The position numbers and the translations under genes were made by a program. Below are positions 1-14,713 of a DNA stretch of 64,000 nt, piece by piece. Position 1 is the stretch's first letter. The number at the start of each line of letters is the position of its first letter. The notes below the pieces were generated by a model, which worked only from the letters and a program-made list of their open reading frames with translations, did no database searches and was not told the DNA's origin. The stretch spans positions 35,377,063-35,441,062 of the forward strand of contig OZ029918.1 of assembly GCA_964023275.1 (NCBI GenBank). The letters run 5' to 3'. This stretch comes from Norana najaformis (Eukaryota; Annelida; Clitellata; Crassiclitellata; Hormogastridae).

Positions 1-8
1 GTATACAT

Positions 9-40
9 ATGTGTGTATGTATATATGTATGTATGTGCAA

Positions 41-115
<75 letters not shown>

Positions 116-200
116 TGTATGTGTATGTATATATGTATGTATGTATATGTATAGATGTATGTATGTTTATGTATATATGTATGTTTTGATATCTACGTGC
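9..200. repeat. TG / TATG microsatellite
   Basis: An uninterrupted (TG)n tract at about 46-107 is flanked on both sides by TATG repeats. The cysteine/valine-rich reading frames here are by-products of the repeat. Confidence 0.95.
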
Positions 201-299
201 TTCTTGGTGGTTTGGTAAAAGGTTTTATAAAGGTTCTGTCTACATGTCCAAGTGCATATATGTGCAGACTGTATAGAATAGGTTGCCTAGCAGCCAGCG

Positions 300-450
300 A
301 CGTGAACTAATTAGTCTTTCTTTGCCTCTGTTCCGTAAGCATTCGAAAACCATTCTGTTCAATCATGGTGTGTTTTGTCAGGTTGGGAGCACTTCTGATG
401 TTTCTCTTGAAAAGGTGTTGTGTAAGTTTGTGATTACAGTTACGTAGTTT
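300..450 (+). mobile_element. Decayed LINE 3' end
   Basis: The stretch resembles the LINE 3' ends at 21165-21390 and 39625-39830: a decayed run ending in ACCATTCTGTTC, then GGTTGGGAGCACTTCTGATG, then CTCTTGAAAAGGTG, and finally a TTACAGTTAC tail. It lies in the intron just before the first visible NUDT9 exon. Confidence 0.5.
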
Positions 451-474
451 GGAGAGCCTGTTCCTGTATTGTAG

Positions 475-2919
<2,445 letters not shown>

Positions 2920-3000
2920 ACTGGTAATACCTACCGCTTGTTGGCAATCTCGTGCTTCATGCCATCTATATACTCCGCTATTTTGGACAATAACTTTTTG

Positions 3001-3006
3001 AATAAA
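3001..3006 (+). promoter_or_regulatory. Polyadenylation signal AATAAA for the NUDT9-like gene
   Basis: A canonical AATAAA lies about 80 bases after the stop codon at 2917-2919, on the same strand, in AT-rich sequence. No other candidate is closer. Confidence 0.6.
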
Positions 3007-5426
3007 TCAAACTGAAACTCTTTTCTTATCACAACTGTTATTTGCTTATATATATGTGTGTAATTTAGTATATATAACGTGCATTTAGTAGCGATTTGGT
3101 AGTGATTGTATGATGCCTGGGAATTTTCTTGTTTTTTGTATCAGCTAATGAAGCTACTCTGTTGTTAACTTTTGCTATTTGATGCGTAGGTTACATTAAA
3201 AAAAATAGTTGCTTTAATTTTTAATTTAAATTGTGCCTCTGAGTTTGGTTTTCCTGCTGAAACTGCTGTTTCGGTGGATAAGTTGGCAAAAGAATTGTTT
3301 TGGACTATTGAGAAAGAGTTGGAGAATGGCTTCCTAGTTTGGGCCATTGAGAAATGGCAGTTAAGCCTATTGTTCAGAATGTTGTTGATATTGCTGTTTT
3401 CGTTTTCTTTTTTTATTCTTTCAGTGACCGCTGGCTTTGTTACACGCTTGGCTAAGTTGTAATAGTGAGCCATAATAACATTGTAATAATAACCAAATAT
3501 TAATCCAGGTGGTCGATATTTGTAGCAGAATCAAACTAAAAGAAACGCTAGGAAAGGAACGTAACACAAAGGCAGCCAGTGTGTTAAGAACCAGGCCACA
3601 CAAACCCACGGGTCCTTGTTCCTTATGTATAATTTCTCAGTCATGACCGGGTTGCAATTTCTGAAAGGAACGGAACATACCCCCTCACTCTTTGACACCA
3701 TTCCTCCCACTGTAATAATTTTGCCCTGTCATTAGGCTTCTCCTACCTGGAGGTCTTTCCCTACTGCTTCCATCTTCCACAAATTACACCCTAGTCGTGA
3801 TGCACCAACTGTTCTGAAGCTGATTTCCCTGTTCCTTTCATGTAACTGTGACTTGTAAGTTGAAGCCAATCGTTTTGGATTGCAGTTGCGTTTTCCAACA
3901 AAACCTTTAACACACATTTGAGGACTATTGTTGGCAAGGACGCAAAATTTATGAGTGTAGTTACCAGTGGTGAATATCATTTGGAATGGGTGTGATCAAA
4001 AGGCTGTTGTATTTGCTGTAAAACTGGAGATGCTTAAATCGATTTCCTCGAGGAAGTCTGCGGTTTTGAAGCATGGGAAGTCAGTTCTGTCAGTTAAGCT
4101 GTTTTCTTATTTCATGTTTTGTTTGTTTTCTTATTTCTCTTAATCTGAGTAAAACACATACACTAGGGGTCATCCATTAAAGACGTCTGCAGAGGGGGAG
4201 AGAGGGGTCATCCAAAGCAGACAAACGCAGGCAAGGGGAGGGAGGGTTATGCCCCATGCGGACTTTTGCATCTAAATTTGGGACATAGTTATTTCGGTAA
4301 AGCCTGTGCATTAAACACCAGCTTCAGTCTGTACTGTGTTGTGTGTAGCAGCATCAAAGTATTCCACCCCATAGCACAGTTAGCCCTGCAAGATCAAGAG
4401 ATAGGCCTTGGTGCTCTGTTGGAGTGCAGACATTTGCAAGGGCATGGGGGAGGGTAATGCCAAACGTAGACAGGAGGAGGAAGGTGTCCAATGCATTCCG
4501 GACTAGTAGAATGGGAAGTGTTTGTGTACATAGATATGTGGCTGCGCGATGTCAAATACAGGAAACATTTGCAATCAAAATTATCAGTTTTATGGGTCAT
4601 ATATTTTAGCAAAAAGCAAACATTCACCCATTAACTACTTAGCCATCCAATCCGCCGCCTTCCCATTTCTCGCAGCCTAAACGCAGCCCACCACAAAAGC
4701 TCATCTGTTGCCCTCTATCTCTGGGCTTGTGGGAACCGGACCTTGCTCTTCACGTGCTTGTCTCTGGTTAGCCCCTCTCTGCCTTGATACAGAAGACCAT
4801 TGCAGTGTTTTAGCAATTAGCTCCAAGTGCAGGAAATGGGAGACTAACTTGATAAATAAAGAACTCTGAATTTGCGAGTGAAGCGTACAGCGATCTGGAC
4901 AATCATTTATTATCAATGTACATGTGCATCCGGACATTTATATAGCGCCTTTAAATCCTCTCAAGAAATTTTTGAACCTCCAAGATTGGATCGTCAGAAC
5001 AGCAGCTCCCAAGATATTCGCTAAAATTGTCAAGAAAGCCATGAACCATGGAATTCTACAGTTAATGGCAGTGCAGCAGAAAGTATATAGACCCCAAAAA
5101 GCTATTGGCTTTGATACCCATGTTCTGTGGTATAGAGTCTTGGAGCAAAAGTGCTTTTCCGAATAGCAATGACTAGATGTGACATGCCATGTTCTGTATA
5201 AGAAAACAAGTGATGCAATACAAGTATATATATATATACAAGTAAACAGATCTATTTTTATATATAAATAAATAGTCCTTACATCAGTCATCAGAATAAG
5301 CCTAAGTCTTTGTAGCTTGCTAAGCAAAACTGCAGCATCATCATATATTGGAAGCAAGTTTTTCTATATATCAATACCTTATCTTAAATTCTGTCACTGC
5401 CACCCAAATCGAAACATAAAACTAAG
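3007..5426. other. Gene-free spacer with repeat remnants
   Basis: This is the convergent spacer between the NUDT9-like gene and the minus-strand gene ending at 5427. I see no exon-like coding. About 4160-4510 holds G-rich imperfect repeats, and 4935-5000 matches a SINE 3' end read backwards (TTTATATAGCGCCTTT). A TTTATT at 4906-4911 would read AATAAA on the minus strand and could end the downstream gene about 0.5 kb past its stop; this is weak. Confidence 0.5.
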
Positions 5427-8400
5427 TCATTTCAGTTTTGCTGTTACGTTGTTGTTGATGCCACCCTCTGTGGGATGTGATGTTAGCTGTTCCAACTTTC
5501 TTTCAACCTCCCGTCGTTTGGCCTGTTCTTCTGACAGCGTTGACCGTAGACTTCTGATTGTCTCTAGAAAAGCACAACAATAACGACAACACTGAAGAGA
5601 AGTCCCGTAAGATAAGCCCGAGAGGCAGCCATGGGCATAAAGTGTCAGCGACTTCATTTTCTTAAACTCAGCATATAAAGGCAGGTGGCAAAGATGGATG
5701 AGGTCAAAACTGACCCATAGAACTAGAAAAATTGCTATTGGGTGACGGCAATGGGGTAACCCTATGGGCAGAAGGGAAGTATATGGGGAAAATGCATCTT
5801 CAGAGAGACACTTGGAGAAGGGGAGGATGTCTCCCTGTTCCTGCTAAAACATTTACTCCTCCCTGCAAGCCTGTGCAATATTTATCCTGCTGTGAGACGC
5901 TTTATAAATTCTTAATTCTGATTACAAAGCAGTAAGACAGGCCAGACTTAAACGTTAAAAAGTGAAAGAGGTAAAAAGTCTCACTCCACTGAATGTTGAT
6001 AATGTGCTCAAGAATTTCAGTTGTATTCTGTTGAAGGGTCTTGGCCTCCTGGGCGACCAAGCGAATCTCTGCAATTCCAAAACACAAAATGTTACGTAAT
6101 GTAAATTTCAATCTCCAAAAATGTCTGTGTCACACAAAAGGTGCATCTGGAAGGCTGCAGCTTATGCTCTGGTGCTATATCAAGTAAGTCTGCAAGAGCC
6201 GGGTCAGTCTGAGGTCAGCTTCGGTGCCAGGTTAGGATCCGAGGGTCAAGCCAGGAGAGACCGTGACCCTAAGGTGGAAAACTGATTGTGGGGCATGGTA
6301 GCTGACTGAATAGAGCGCTTGGCTTGTAAGGCGGTTTGAGTCTCTCCTTTGACGGTTACTGTGTAGGGACGTTGAGCAAATCCTTCACTCACAGATGCTC
6401 AGTGCCATCGATTGATGCTTAGTTGTTAGATAGTGGACCTTAATAAATGCAGAAGTAATAAAACAGGGATCATGGTGGTCATAGCATGGTCCACGACTGG
6501 ATGGTAGCATACACGTGGCATGATTGTTATTCTAGCAAGTTGGCATCTGCTGGTTATTTGTAAATTATTTTAAAAACCAGGCATCTTTCTAATCCGGCAA
6601 GGTATGGTAAAGTAATCACTCGGACATTATTTTATGCCTCAGCGGATGCACCAACACCTTTAAGTTCTCAAAAAATGTTCCTTAAATGTTTGGATACACT
6701 GCGGCATGTTTACCTCATATTTACAGCATGATTACTTACCATCCAGCACTTCAGTTGGGTCCGGCTGGTGAAGAACGTTGTACTGAATGTTCCGACCATC
6801 AACATGAAACGACAGGCCATCTGTACCGTGAAAAGTGAAGCATTTAATTTTAATTACTAAAGCATGATCAAACATACAAGTACATAAAATCCTCGGTTAT
6901 TTTCCTCAGTAATTGAGCGCCATCATCGTCAGCATCTTAATTTAGGCCATTATCGCTCACAACTATTCTATTTTTTAATGTGATTTTTCTGTTATCATGA
7001 CTTACAAATACTTAAATCTACTCCAGGCACCAGTATCCTCATCATCATTACAGCCATTATCATTCACAACTATTTCATTATTATTTTAAATATTTTTATC
7101 CATGTGAAAGTAATCCCTCAGAAACAAGAAATTATGCTGGAATCTGCTATTGGCTGGAAAATCAAGCCTTGTTCTCTGCAAAATCAGTAATAATGCCTAG
7201 CAATGCTATAGCATTTTAGCAGTGGACATATGTGGAAAGGCACTGGTACAAGCATGTAGACAGCAACTCTTATTATTAATTTATTATTAGTATTGATATT
7301 ATTATTAACAGTTCATCCTAATCCGAAAAGGGCAGAATACCTGCAGACAGCTTTGCAAACGGCTGGTGACCCACAATTTCTGTTTCATCTTGGAAGTCGT
7401 CTTCGTGACAGGCTGAAGCAGAAAGTACATGGTGAGACACAGAGATTTCAGATTTATGTTCCAAAGTTTGGAGTAAACATCGCTTTAAGAGAGAGGGCGA
7501 AGCAGTACGACCTGGAAGGAGCATTTTATTTGACTGAGGTGGCAAGTGTGAAGCAGTTTTTAAACTGCTGAAATTGTCAGGCAGCTTGTTTAAACTGAAT
7601 GTCCTTAGCTGTTGAACTGTGCATCTGGGTACCACTTCCGTTTCCGACAGACTCGTAGGTCGATTCAATATTTCACCCTTTTTGAGCTTCTCTGAAGTAT
7701 TTCCATGGTCAGTGGAGTCCAGGTTCAACCCCACAAAGTGGGCTCTAGGGCAAGAGGCAACTTTCTCTGACGTCCCCAAAAAACTGGGTTTTATGCTACC
7801 ACCTTTTGAGCCATTTTTCAGCTCTGTGGGGTTTTGGTTTTGTGACAGATCTGCGTCGTGAAACACTGGGTCAAAAGCAGTTTTTGCATCAGACCGTCTG
7901 CAACAGTTCCTCTGTGAAACAGATGCCAGTTTTTCATCAGCCGAGATTGTTGGACAAGGTACTACTGGGGTGGACGTCTTTTCCATAAATCGTGTACTCC
8001 ACTCGCTGTCGTTGTGTTTTGCCTTTTCAAGACCTTCGAATAGTTCGGCAACAAACTGTAGCAGGCTTGGGTTTAACTTCGACAAGGAACCCTCTGCAGA
8101 TCGATTCTGGCAAGCACCACGTACTGCACCTCCTACAGGCCTCAGTTCTCCATCTTGTGAAGTTCCATCAGCATCAAAAAGTGTTCTCTCTTGTGATCTG
8201 TCAGACTTCTTCCTAGTTTTAACGTCTATACCATCACAAGGCGGTTCATCACAGTTTTTGTGGTAGCTGTCATTTGAGCCGAAGCCTTTTTCACTCTGGC
8301 AGTGTTCCCAAGCACAGCGATGATGATCATTCGTCGGAGAAATGGCATATTCCGACGATGAAATTGATGAACGGTGATGATAGATGTACTGTAGATAATT

Positions 8401-9711
8401 CCTGCGACTTCTTCGACTCAGATGTTGTCTGCTTTTCATGTGCCGTGGGGCCTGATAACCATGCTTCAGCCACCTCTCAACATTCTCGATTGACTGAATT
8501 CTGGACAAGGATTTTGCAGCCAACGCCTCAGAATTGGGACGCCTTGCATAGCCTTTGCTGCTTGACGGCTCTGGGCCTTGAGTCATTACAGCCCCTGGTA
8601 ACAGTTCTCTTTGTTTCTGTTCGAGTAAATCCTCATCTGTTGGGGAAATGCGTGGTGCTGATCCCTCCGTGCTGTCAACAATTTCCAAATTCAAAGCATT
8701 TTCCACGGGTATTTTCTGACTTAAAGGAATATCTGGGGCGGTTTCATCCGCTGGAGACGTGGAAGACGCTTGCATCAAACATGCAGACAACATCACTCCC
8801 TTTAGTACATTGGCATCCTGACTGGAGCAAACTTCAGCCATAGGAAAAGATTCACCAGGCTTCCTGTGTTTCTTAGACCTCCAACCATGAAGCCAGTTTT
8901 GTTTACGATGGCTGGCTGCAGTTTCGATTACCTTGATACGACAGTACCTGTTCCCTTCTTTACGGACAACATCTCTACTGTCCAGATGCTCAGTGGTCCC
9001 ACTCCTTCCAGGTTCCAACACTGGATTGATCATCTGAGGATTTGATCCTGCTTTGTTAGCAGCATGATGGGGCATCACCGTGTCACTCTGTGTGCCATGG
9101 TTGCCTCCATAATCCATGGCTACTTCCCACCTGACAGGGTCCCTACCTTCACCCTTCGTAAGAACATCGTCCCTGACCTCCTTTGGATTGTCTCTGCTCC
9201 TTTTGCCTTGTGGAATGAAAAGGCGCTTGATTCGTTCCATTGCACTAAGCGGCCGAAAGTCCTTAGTCGCTGCATTCGACCTTTTAGAGTCGGTTGATGG
9301 AATTGCACCATGTTCAGGGTCGTCTTCTAAGCCACCTGACCCATGACTGGCTAAATTGAGTGTCTTGCACCAGTTTTTGTTCAGATGCTTTTTATCAGCT
9401 GCACCTTCCAAAGCTGTTGGTTTGGTGCAAACCCGGGCAGTTTCTCTTTGTACTATTGGTGAAGAAGTCCAAGGCATTGGTCTCTGGTTTTGCCTCAAAC
9501 AGCGCTCTGCTACAGTTTCAAATTCATTAAAACCAAAGTCAGTTGGTTTGAAAGAAGCAGACACAGTTGGAGAAGCATTTTCTGGTTGAAAGACACTCGG
9601 TTTTGATATGCCAAGTCCAGCTGAAGAAGTGCTTTCTGGCTGAAACTCATTTTCTGTAGAAAATGAGAGATTCGGCTGAACAGCGCTTGGAGAGTGGTTT
9701 AATGACATCAT
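5427..9711 (-). CDS. Unrecognised 890-residue protein with C-terminal coiled coil, four exons
   Basis: Coding exons in order on the minus strand are 9711-7341, 6820-6740, 6068-5985 and 5563-5427. They join in phases 1, 1 and 1 through good sites (donors GTATTC, GTAAGT, GTGAGA; acceptors ggtacag, attgcag, ttctag). The start ATG at 9711 is preceded by an in-frame TGA 6 bases upstream, so the N-terminus is complete. Residues 1-790, all in one exon, are polar, rich in Ser, Pro, Lys and Glu, and look disordered, with basic runs around 400-450. Residues about 790-890 contain SFHVDGRNIQYNVLHQPDP and then heptad-like sequence (EIRLVAQEAKTLQQ, then LSEEQAKRREVERKLEQL), a probable coiled coil. The shape recalls centrosomal, spindle or scaffold proteins, but I recognise no family and propose no function. 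Confidence 0.75.
6285..6450 (+). mobile_element. tRNA-related SINE fragment
   Basis: The stretch starts GGGGCATGGTAGCTGACTGA and then reads GAGCGCTTGGCTTGTAAGG, resembling the A box and anticodon arm of a tRNA, followed by GGTTTGAGTCTC in the place of a B box. It lies in an intron of the minus-strand unknown gene. It cannot fold as a complete tRNA. Confidence 0.5.
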
Positions 9712-11374
9712 ACTTCAGCTCTCTAGGCTACAAGAGGCCCATCTAACTGATACCTACAACAAAAAACTCATTTGTTGCACCCTAATTAGAACTAGTAAAA
9801 ACTTGTTTAGTGAAAGCCAATTCATGTCCGTAACTGCATTTTAATGGGAAGAACAAAAATGCTTTTATTTATGCCCTTAAATGCAAAATCACCAATTTTA
9901 TAAATCAGTTACAACAGCAAGTCTACTGATGATTTTCCTTACAGTAGGGCTTCTTAAGCAACAGATTACGTTACATTTTAAAGACTTACAGTGTACATCC
10001 AATTTGAAGTTATCATCTGCAAGCCTTGAAGCTTCAAGTCACCTAAACTCCATTGAAATATGGCAAAATGCATGCACATATTGAGTTAGAGTTACTGTGA
10101 AGGAAGTTTGAGAAAGTCCTCAGTGCTTATTTGTTTAGTGGCATTGATTGAATCCTCTTTAGTAGACTGTGGCAATATATAGCTACAATTATTATAAAAT
10201 AATATTTTATTTATTGACTTGTGAAGACAACACATTAGCAACAGTCAAGAGCTCACAGGAACAGGGTAGCCTAATAACAGCCAGATAAAAAGCTACAAGC
10301 TTATACAAGACTTCTCATCAACTTGTTGCACATGTTTCTAAGTTATACATAAGTGCATATGCTTCTCTTTAACATATGAGAAACCTCCGGAATCCTAAAA
10401 TCAAGGGATAACGTATCCCAAGTTTACGCTGACTGCCAATTATCAACACCCAACTGTATAATGCGGTTGATTGTTTTAAAGGTGAATTGTCACTGACCAT
10501 TAATTTAAACGATCCAGCAACCTTAGTTCTAAATTTTGTGTTATTAAAGTCACGCTCTTCTCAGTTTAGCAAATAAAATATGGCTCTAGAAAAATGTCAT
10601 ACTCGGTTAAGCGTTTATGAATGCGAGCCTTACAAGTTTTGTGTTATTCCACTTTACACTAATAAAACACCACAAAAACAAGTGTGTGTCTAATTAACAT
10701 ATTAACTGGTCTGGGCTAACCTCTAATAATGAAAAGCGTAAATGCTAAATATTACATTATTTGTTTTAAAATAATTTGAAAATAATATAAGCGTACCCGC
10801 TAAGCGCCACTGACGAGACCGCCACCATATGCACAAAAAGTAGCCCAATATTGCCCCCCCCTCCAAACTGATACGACCATGTTTGAAGAAATTACAAAGT
10901 TTTTAGAAGGGAGTCAATCGCTTTGATACACCAGTGATTACGTAAGCTTACACTATTATACTAAATTACATAGCATTTAGGTAATAACACTATAACGACC
11001 TTGTTTCCCATAAATCTCCAAAAGGCATATAATTATGAGCTTTTAGCCTCGGCGATTGAGGGCGAATGCGCGATTGCCGTGTGATCCTCCCATTGACAAT
11101 AGAACAGAAGTCCTAAGTTTTCTGTCATTGCGGGATTTGAAACCCCGACCTTTGAATTCACGCACCACAGCAATATGAAAAGTTGTATATTTCCTCAGTT
11201 GGTGGTTGTTGGATCACAGAATCTATATGTTTCCGGATTAAATTTATACAATTTCTAATTTTGCACCTGAAACTTTAAACATCTTTGCTTTAAATATCTA
11301 AACCTTAATATTTGTTTCGAAGCGTTATACAAATTCTTTTTAGTTACTTACTTACTTATAGTAAGCGTATAGGC
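9712..11374. other. Upstream spacer, no gene seen
   Basis: AT-rich sequence upstream of the minus-strand unknown gene; it should hold that gene's 5' untranslated exon(s) and promoter. An acceptor-like TTTGTTGTAG (minus strand) near 9755 suggests a spliced leader exon. Around 11060-11200 the minus strand carries GGGGTTTCAAATCCC, a B-box-like element of a tRNA-derived SINE fragment. Confidence 0.4.
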
Positions 11375-11408
11375 GCCAGTGTCTATTTATTATTAATAGA
11401 CATTAATT
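11375..11408. repeat. Left copy of a ~33-bp imperfect direct repeat flanking a LINE fragment
   Basis: GCCAGTGTCTATTTATTATT continuing AATAGACATT is repeated at 13002-13036 with about three substitutions and one inserted base. Each copy contains a short inverted repeat, GTCTATT against AATAGAC. The copies bracket the LINE fragment like a diverged target-site duplication. Confidence 0.6.
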
Positions 11409-13024
11409 GATCAGTTTTTTCCACTAAAAAGCATTACACTTAAAAGCAAAGATCCTCCTTTTATGACCCCTGTTATCAAATGCTTACTGCGCAAACGGAA
11501 CAAACTTCTTAGGCAACATAAGTTTGAGGCTGCGTCGGCCCTGGCTAATAGGATTAATGGCCTTATTGTACGTAAAAATGCTTCTGTTTTTGAAAGATCC
11601 AAACGCGGTTCCAGGGAGATGTGGTCTGAGGTCAACCGTCTTCGGGGCGCCTCTAAGAATGTCCCGTACTCTGATTGTGGCATCACCGCCGAGTCCTTGA
11701 ATCAGTATTATAGGGACATGTCGACTGATCTACAATATACCTCTCCCCCGCTTAAATCCACAACGCTAGTTAGGACCCATGATGTCTTTGATGAATTTAT
11801 AATTTTTAAACTGCTTGATTCGGCTGGGCACACAGCCACAGGACTTGATGAGATACCAATGTGGTTTCTGAAAAACACTGCACCCATCCTGGCTAAACCC
11901 CTCACTTTTCTTCTTAACCAATCAATCATTAGATCCTATGTTCCACCTCAATGGAAAAATAGTGTCATCACCCCTGTTCCTAAGGTTCCGAACCCTACCT
12001 CATGTAGCGATTTTCGCCCAATATCTATAACTTCAATTCTCTCTCGATTACTTGAAAAACTTATTGTTCGAAGATTCTTCTATCCTATTCTTACTGAACA
12101 ATCACTCAATCGTGACTTCTTTGACCAATATGCATTCCGACCTACTGGTTCCACGTCTGCAGCTCTTATTTCTATTACTCACCATCTGTCTGAACTGCTT
12201 GCTTCTAACCAATATGTTCATCTCATATCCCTTGACTTCTCAAGGCCTTTGATACAATAAGACATGCCTATCTCGCTGATAAACTTGCTGATCTCGCTAT
12301 TCCTGATCACATTTACAATTGGATAATTTCCTTCCTAACCAACCGACAGCACTGTACCAAATTCAGTGATAGTGTCTCTACCTTAGTTGGCATAAATTCC
12401 AGTATTGTTCAGGGTTCGGGTCTGGGACCAGTGAACTTCCTAGTTGCCATATCCAATTATAAGCCTTTAGCACCCAACAATAGGTTATTTAAATACGCTG
12501 ATGACAGTTACCTTCTTGTACCATCCTGCAATAGCTTGATGGTTCAGGCTGAACTAGACCATGTTGCCCTTTGGGCGGATAAGTGTAACTTAAAACTTAA
12601 TCATAAAAAGACATGTGAAATGATAATTCACCGGCCAAGAATGAGAAATCAGCAGATAATTCTACCTAATGTGATTCCTGGTTTAACCAGGGTACCAGAG
12701 ATGACAATATTGGGTGTTACCCTATCGAGGATGTTAAATTTTGATTCTCATATTGATCGGATTCATAGTCAGGCGCGTCAGTCTTTATATGCCATACGAA
12801 TTCTTGTATCACATGGCCTAACTGGCCCTCGGCTCTACGACGTTGTCCGAGCCACAACACTGGCCAGGATGCTGTACGCCTCTCCCGTGTGGTGGGGCTA
12901 TGCTGGGGCACAAGCTAGAGCTCGGCTCCAAGCTTTGATGCGGAGACTTGTGCGTCTCCGCTATCTTCCTGGGAACTCCCCAACGTTCGATGAACTCTGT
13001 GGCCAGTGTCTGTTTATTATTTAA
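11409..13024 (+). mobile_element. Jockey-like LINE fragment (reverse transcriptase), frame-broken
   Basis: The reading frame starts inside the region before the reverse transcriptase (SKDPPFMTPVIKCLLRKRNK) and runs to about 12240, where a one-base loss within motif A (SLDFS, then the expected KAFDTI) shifts the frame. The second frame carries motif B (IVQGSGLGP), motif C FKYADDSYL near 12489-12515, and the thumb region (LYASPVWWGYA). The fragment lacks the endonuclease and the normal C-terminus and 3' UTR. Motif order and wording resemble Jockey-type non-LTR elements of marine invertebrates. It is a dead copy, truncated at both ends. Confidence 0.85.
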
Positions 13025-13036
13025 TAGACATCAGTT
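13002..13036. repeat. Right copy of the ~33-bp imperfect direct repeat
   Basis: GCCAGTGTCTGTTTATTATT followed by TAATAGACATCAG matches the copy at 11375-11408. The LINE reading frame runs into it, so it could be LINE sequence rather than a true target duplication. Confidence 0.55.
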
Positions 13037-13139
13037 ATAGCCGCGCCAGAAGCCGAATAGCAATCCGGAAGTCAACATATATGAGATGCTGGTGGACTTT
13101 TGAACAATCAATTTGGCCACGCGTACGGAGGGAGATAAC

Positions 13140-14290
13140 TAGGGCTGCCTGGAGTACTCAACTCTGAAAAAGAATCGAGTAGTTGTTCAGTACTCGAGTA
13201 ATCGTAATCGTAATTCCGACATTTCTACAGTATTCGAGAAATTCATATATGTTTTTGTTCAATAATTATTTCAGTCAACTAAATGCAAATCCAGCTGAAA
13301 GCCTCAAAGGAATGTTTTAAATTCCATCTCTTATCATTTTTGCGTTGGAGATCAAGGATTTGAAGCCAGGTCACAGAAGCGACCCGGTGTTCAATCGGTA
13401 AATATAAATGTACATGAGTTTCTATAGTGACCGTATTGCATTGTATTTGATAACTTATATAGCGCTCCTTACAGATATTGTACTTGATAAATTATATAGC
13501 GCTTCTTACAGAACAAACAACTCAGAGGCACTTCCAGCATGAGAACCCCTGGGAAATAAGAACTTTAAACAACGAGCTGTCTGAGCTCTATCACTAACAG
13601 TGACCCTTGCACGAAACGATAGCAGAAGTTCATTCCATAGAGATGGGCCAGTAAGGAGAGGATGTGTGAAAGAGGAATGTTTTTAATTTATCAGTTCATT
13701 TATCAGGTGAATTTATCTTCCACCCTTCACCACCACTGCCTGTTGAATGGGTGCCTCATCATCTAAAGTTCCCGGACTGTGCTAGCCCGAGATTAAAATC
13801 TCAGAAATATAGCCATAATCGATATGCGAACCGGCATACTCATGCATGTAGTCGCCTTGACGTAAGCTTTAACCGATGTAGCTAACCAGGCCAGTAATGT
13901 GGTTGGTCAATGATCATTAGGCTACGGGTTCAACTTCGTGTAACGTCTCTAGGCAAGTTGTTCGCGCACACGTGCCTCTGTCACCAAGCAGTACGGATTG
14001 ATAGGTAGGCCTAATCAAAAGTTATAAAGAAGCATGAATGGTAGTTGATAAAAGAACAATAGCAATTTAATGTAGGCCTATCGATATTGGTTCAAACTGA
14101 AGGGATAGGCTTAGGAGGTTCAGCTTGAATGTGGGCAAGTAGCTCAGTCATACTTGGGGTGGAACACATAGGCCTATATATGCGCGAGAAGTGATAATTT
14201 ATAAAACCGACCAAACTCGCGAGTACTCGTGTACTCGATAAGGTAATCGACAGAGTACTCCATTCCAAAATACTCGCTAGTGGCAGCCCC
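13140..14290. mobile_element. Putative hAT-type non-autonomous DNA transposon (~1.15 kb)
   Basis: The left end TAGGGCTGCCTGGAGTACTC and the reverse complement of the right end (GGGGCTGCCACTAGCGAG, then GGAGTACTC) share GGGCTGCC termini and subterminal GAGTACTC/TACTCGAGTA motifs. The flanking octamers GAGATAAC and GGGATAAG agree at six of eight positions, as expected for an aged 8-bp hAT target duplication. There is no transposase frame inside; instead there are SINE pieces with TATATAGCGC near 13450-13510 and 13715-13985. The right end lies 58 bp before the next gene's ATG. Confidence 0.55.
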
Positions 14291-14348
14291 GGGATAAGGC
14301 AGTCAGTACTTCTGTGTAGCTTACTGTTTAAGAAACACTTTCTTCAGG

Positions 14349-14666
14349 ATGGCTGACGTCGTTTGGAAAAAGATAGACGAAATTCTCGCCTCAGAGGTAA
14401 TCAATTTAACATTTCTAGTGTTTTGTGCATTTGCACATTGTCGCGTCTGTGTCGACAAAACACTGCGTGCGATGAAACACTACGTGCATCGTGGCAGTTA
14501 CTCCTTCCCCCTGTTTGGAGCCATGGGCGAAATCCATGTTGCGTAACTCCTTAAAAATAAAAAGTTTTGTATCAGTGTCGAAATTTAAGAAAGTCCTTTG
14601 CACTTTCAGCAGTTTATCAGATACATTATGTTAAATACGTTTATTAAATTAACCGTCTAGCAGAGG

Positions 14667-14713
<47 letters not shown>

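Noticed and set aside
4938-5357. 139-residue minus-strand frame with hydrophobic stretches
   Set aside because: Its C-terminal part is a SINE end read antisense (TATATAGCGCC); no splice or start support, no recognisable domain.
8274-8843. 189-residue plus-strand frame
   Set aside because: Shadow of the large exon of the minus-strand unknown gene; that gene has matching splice phases and a complete start.
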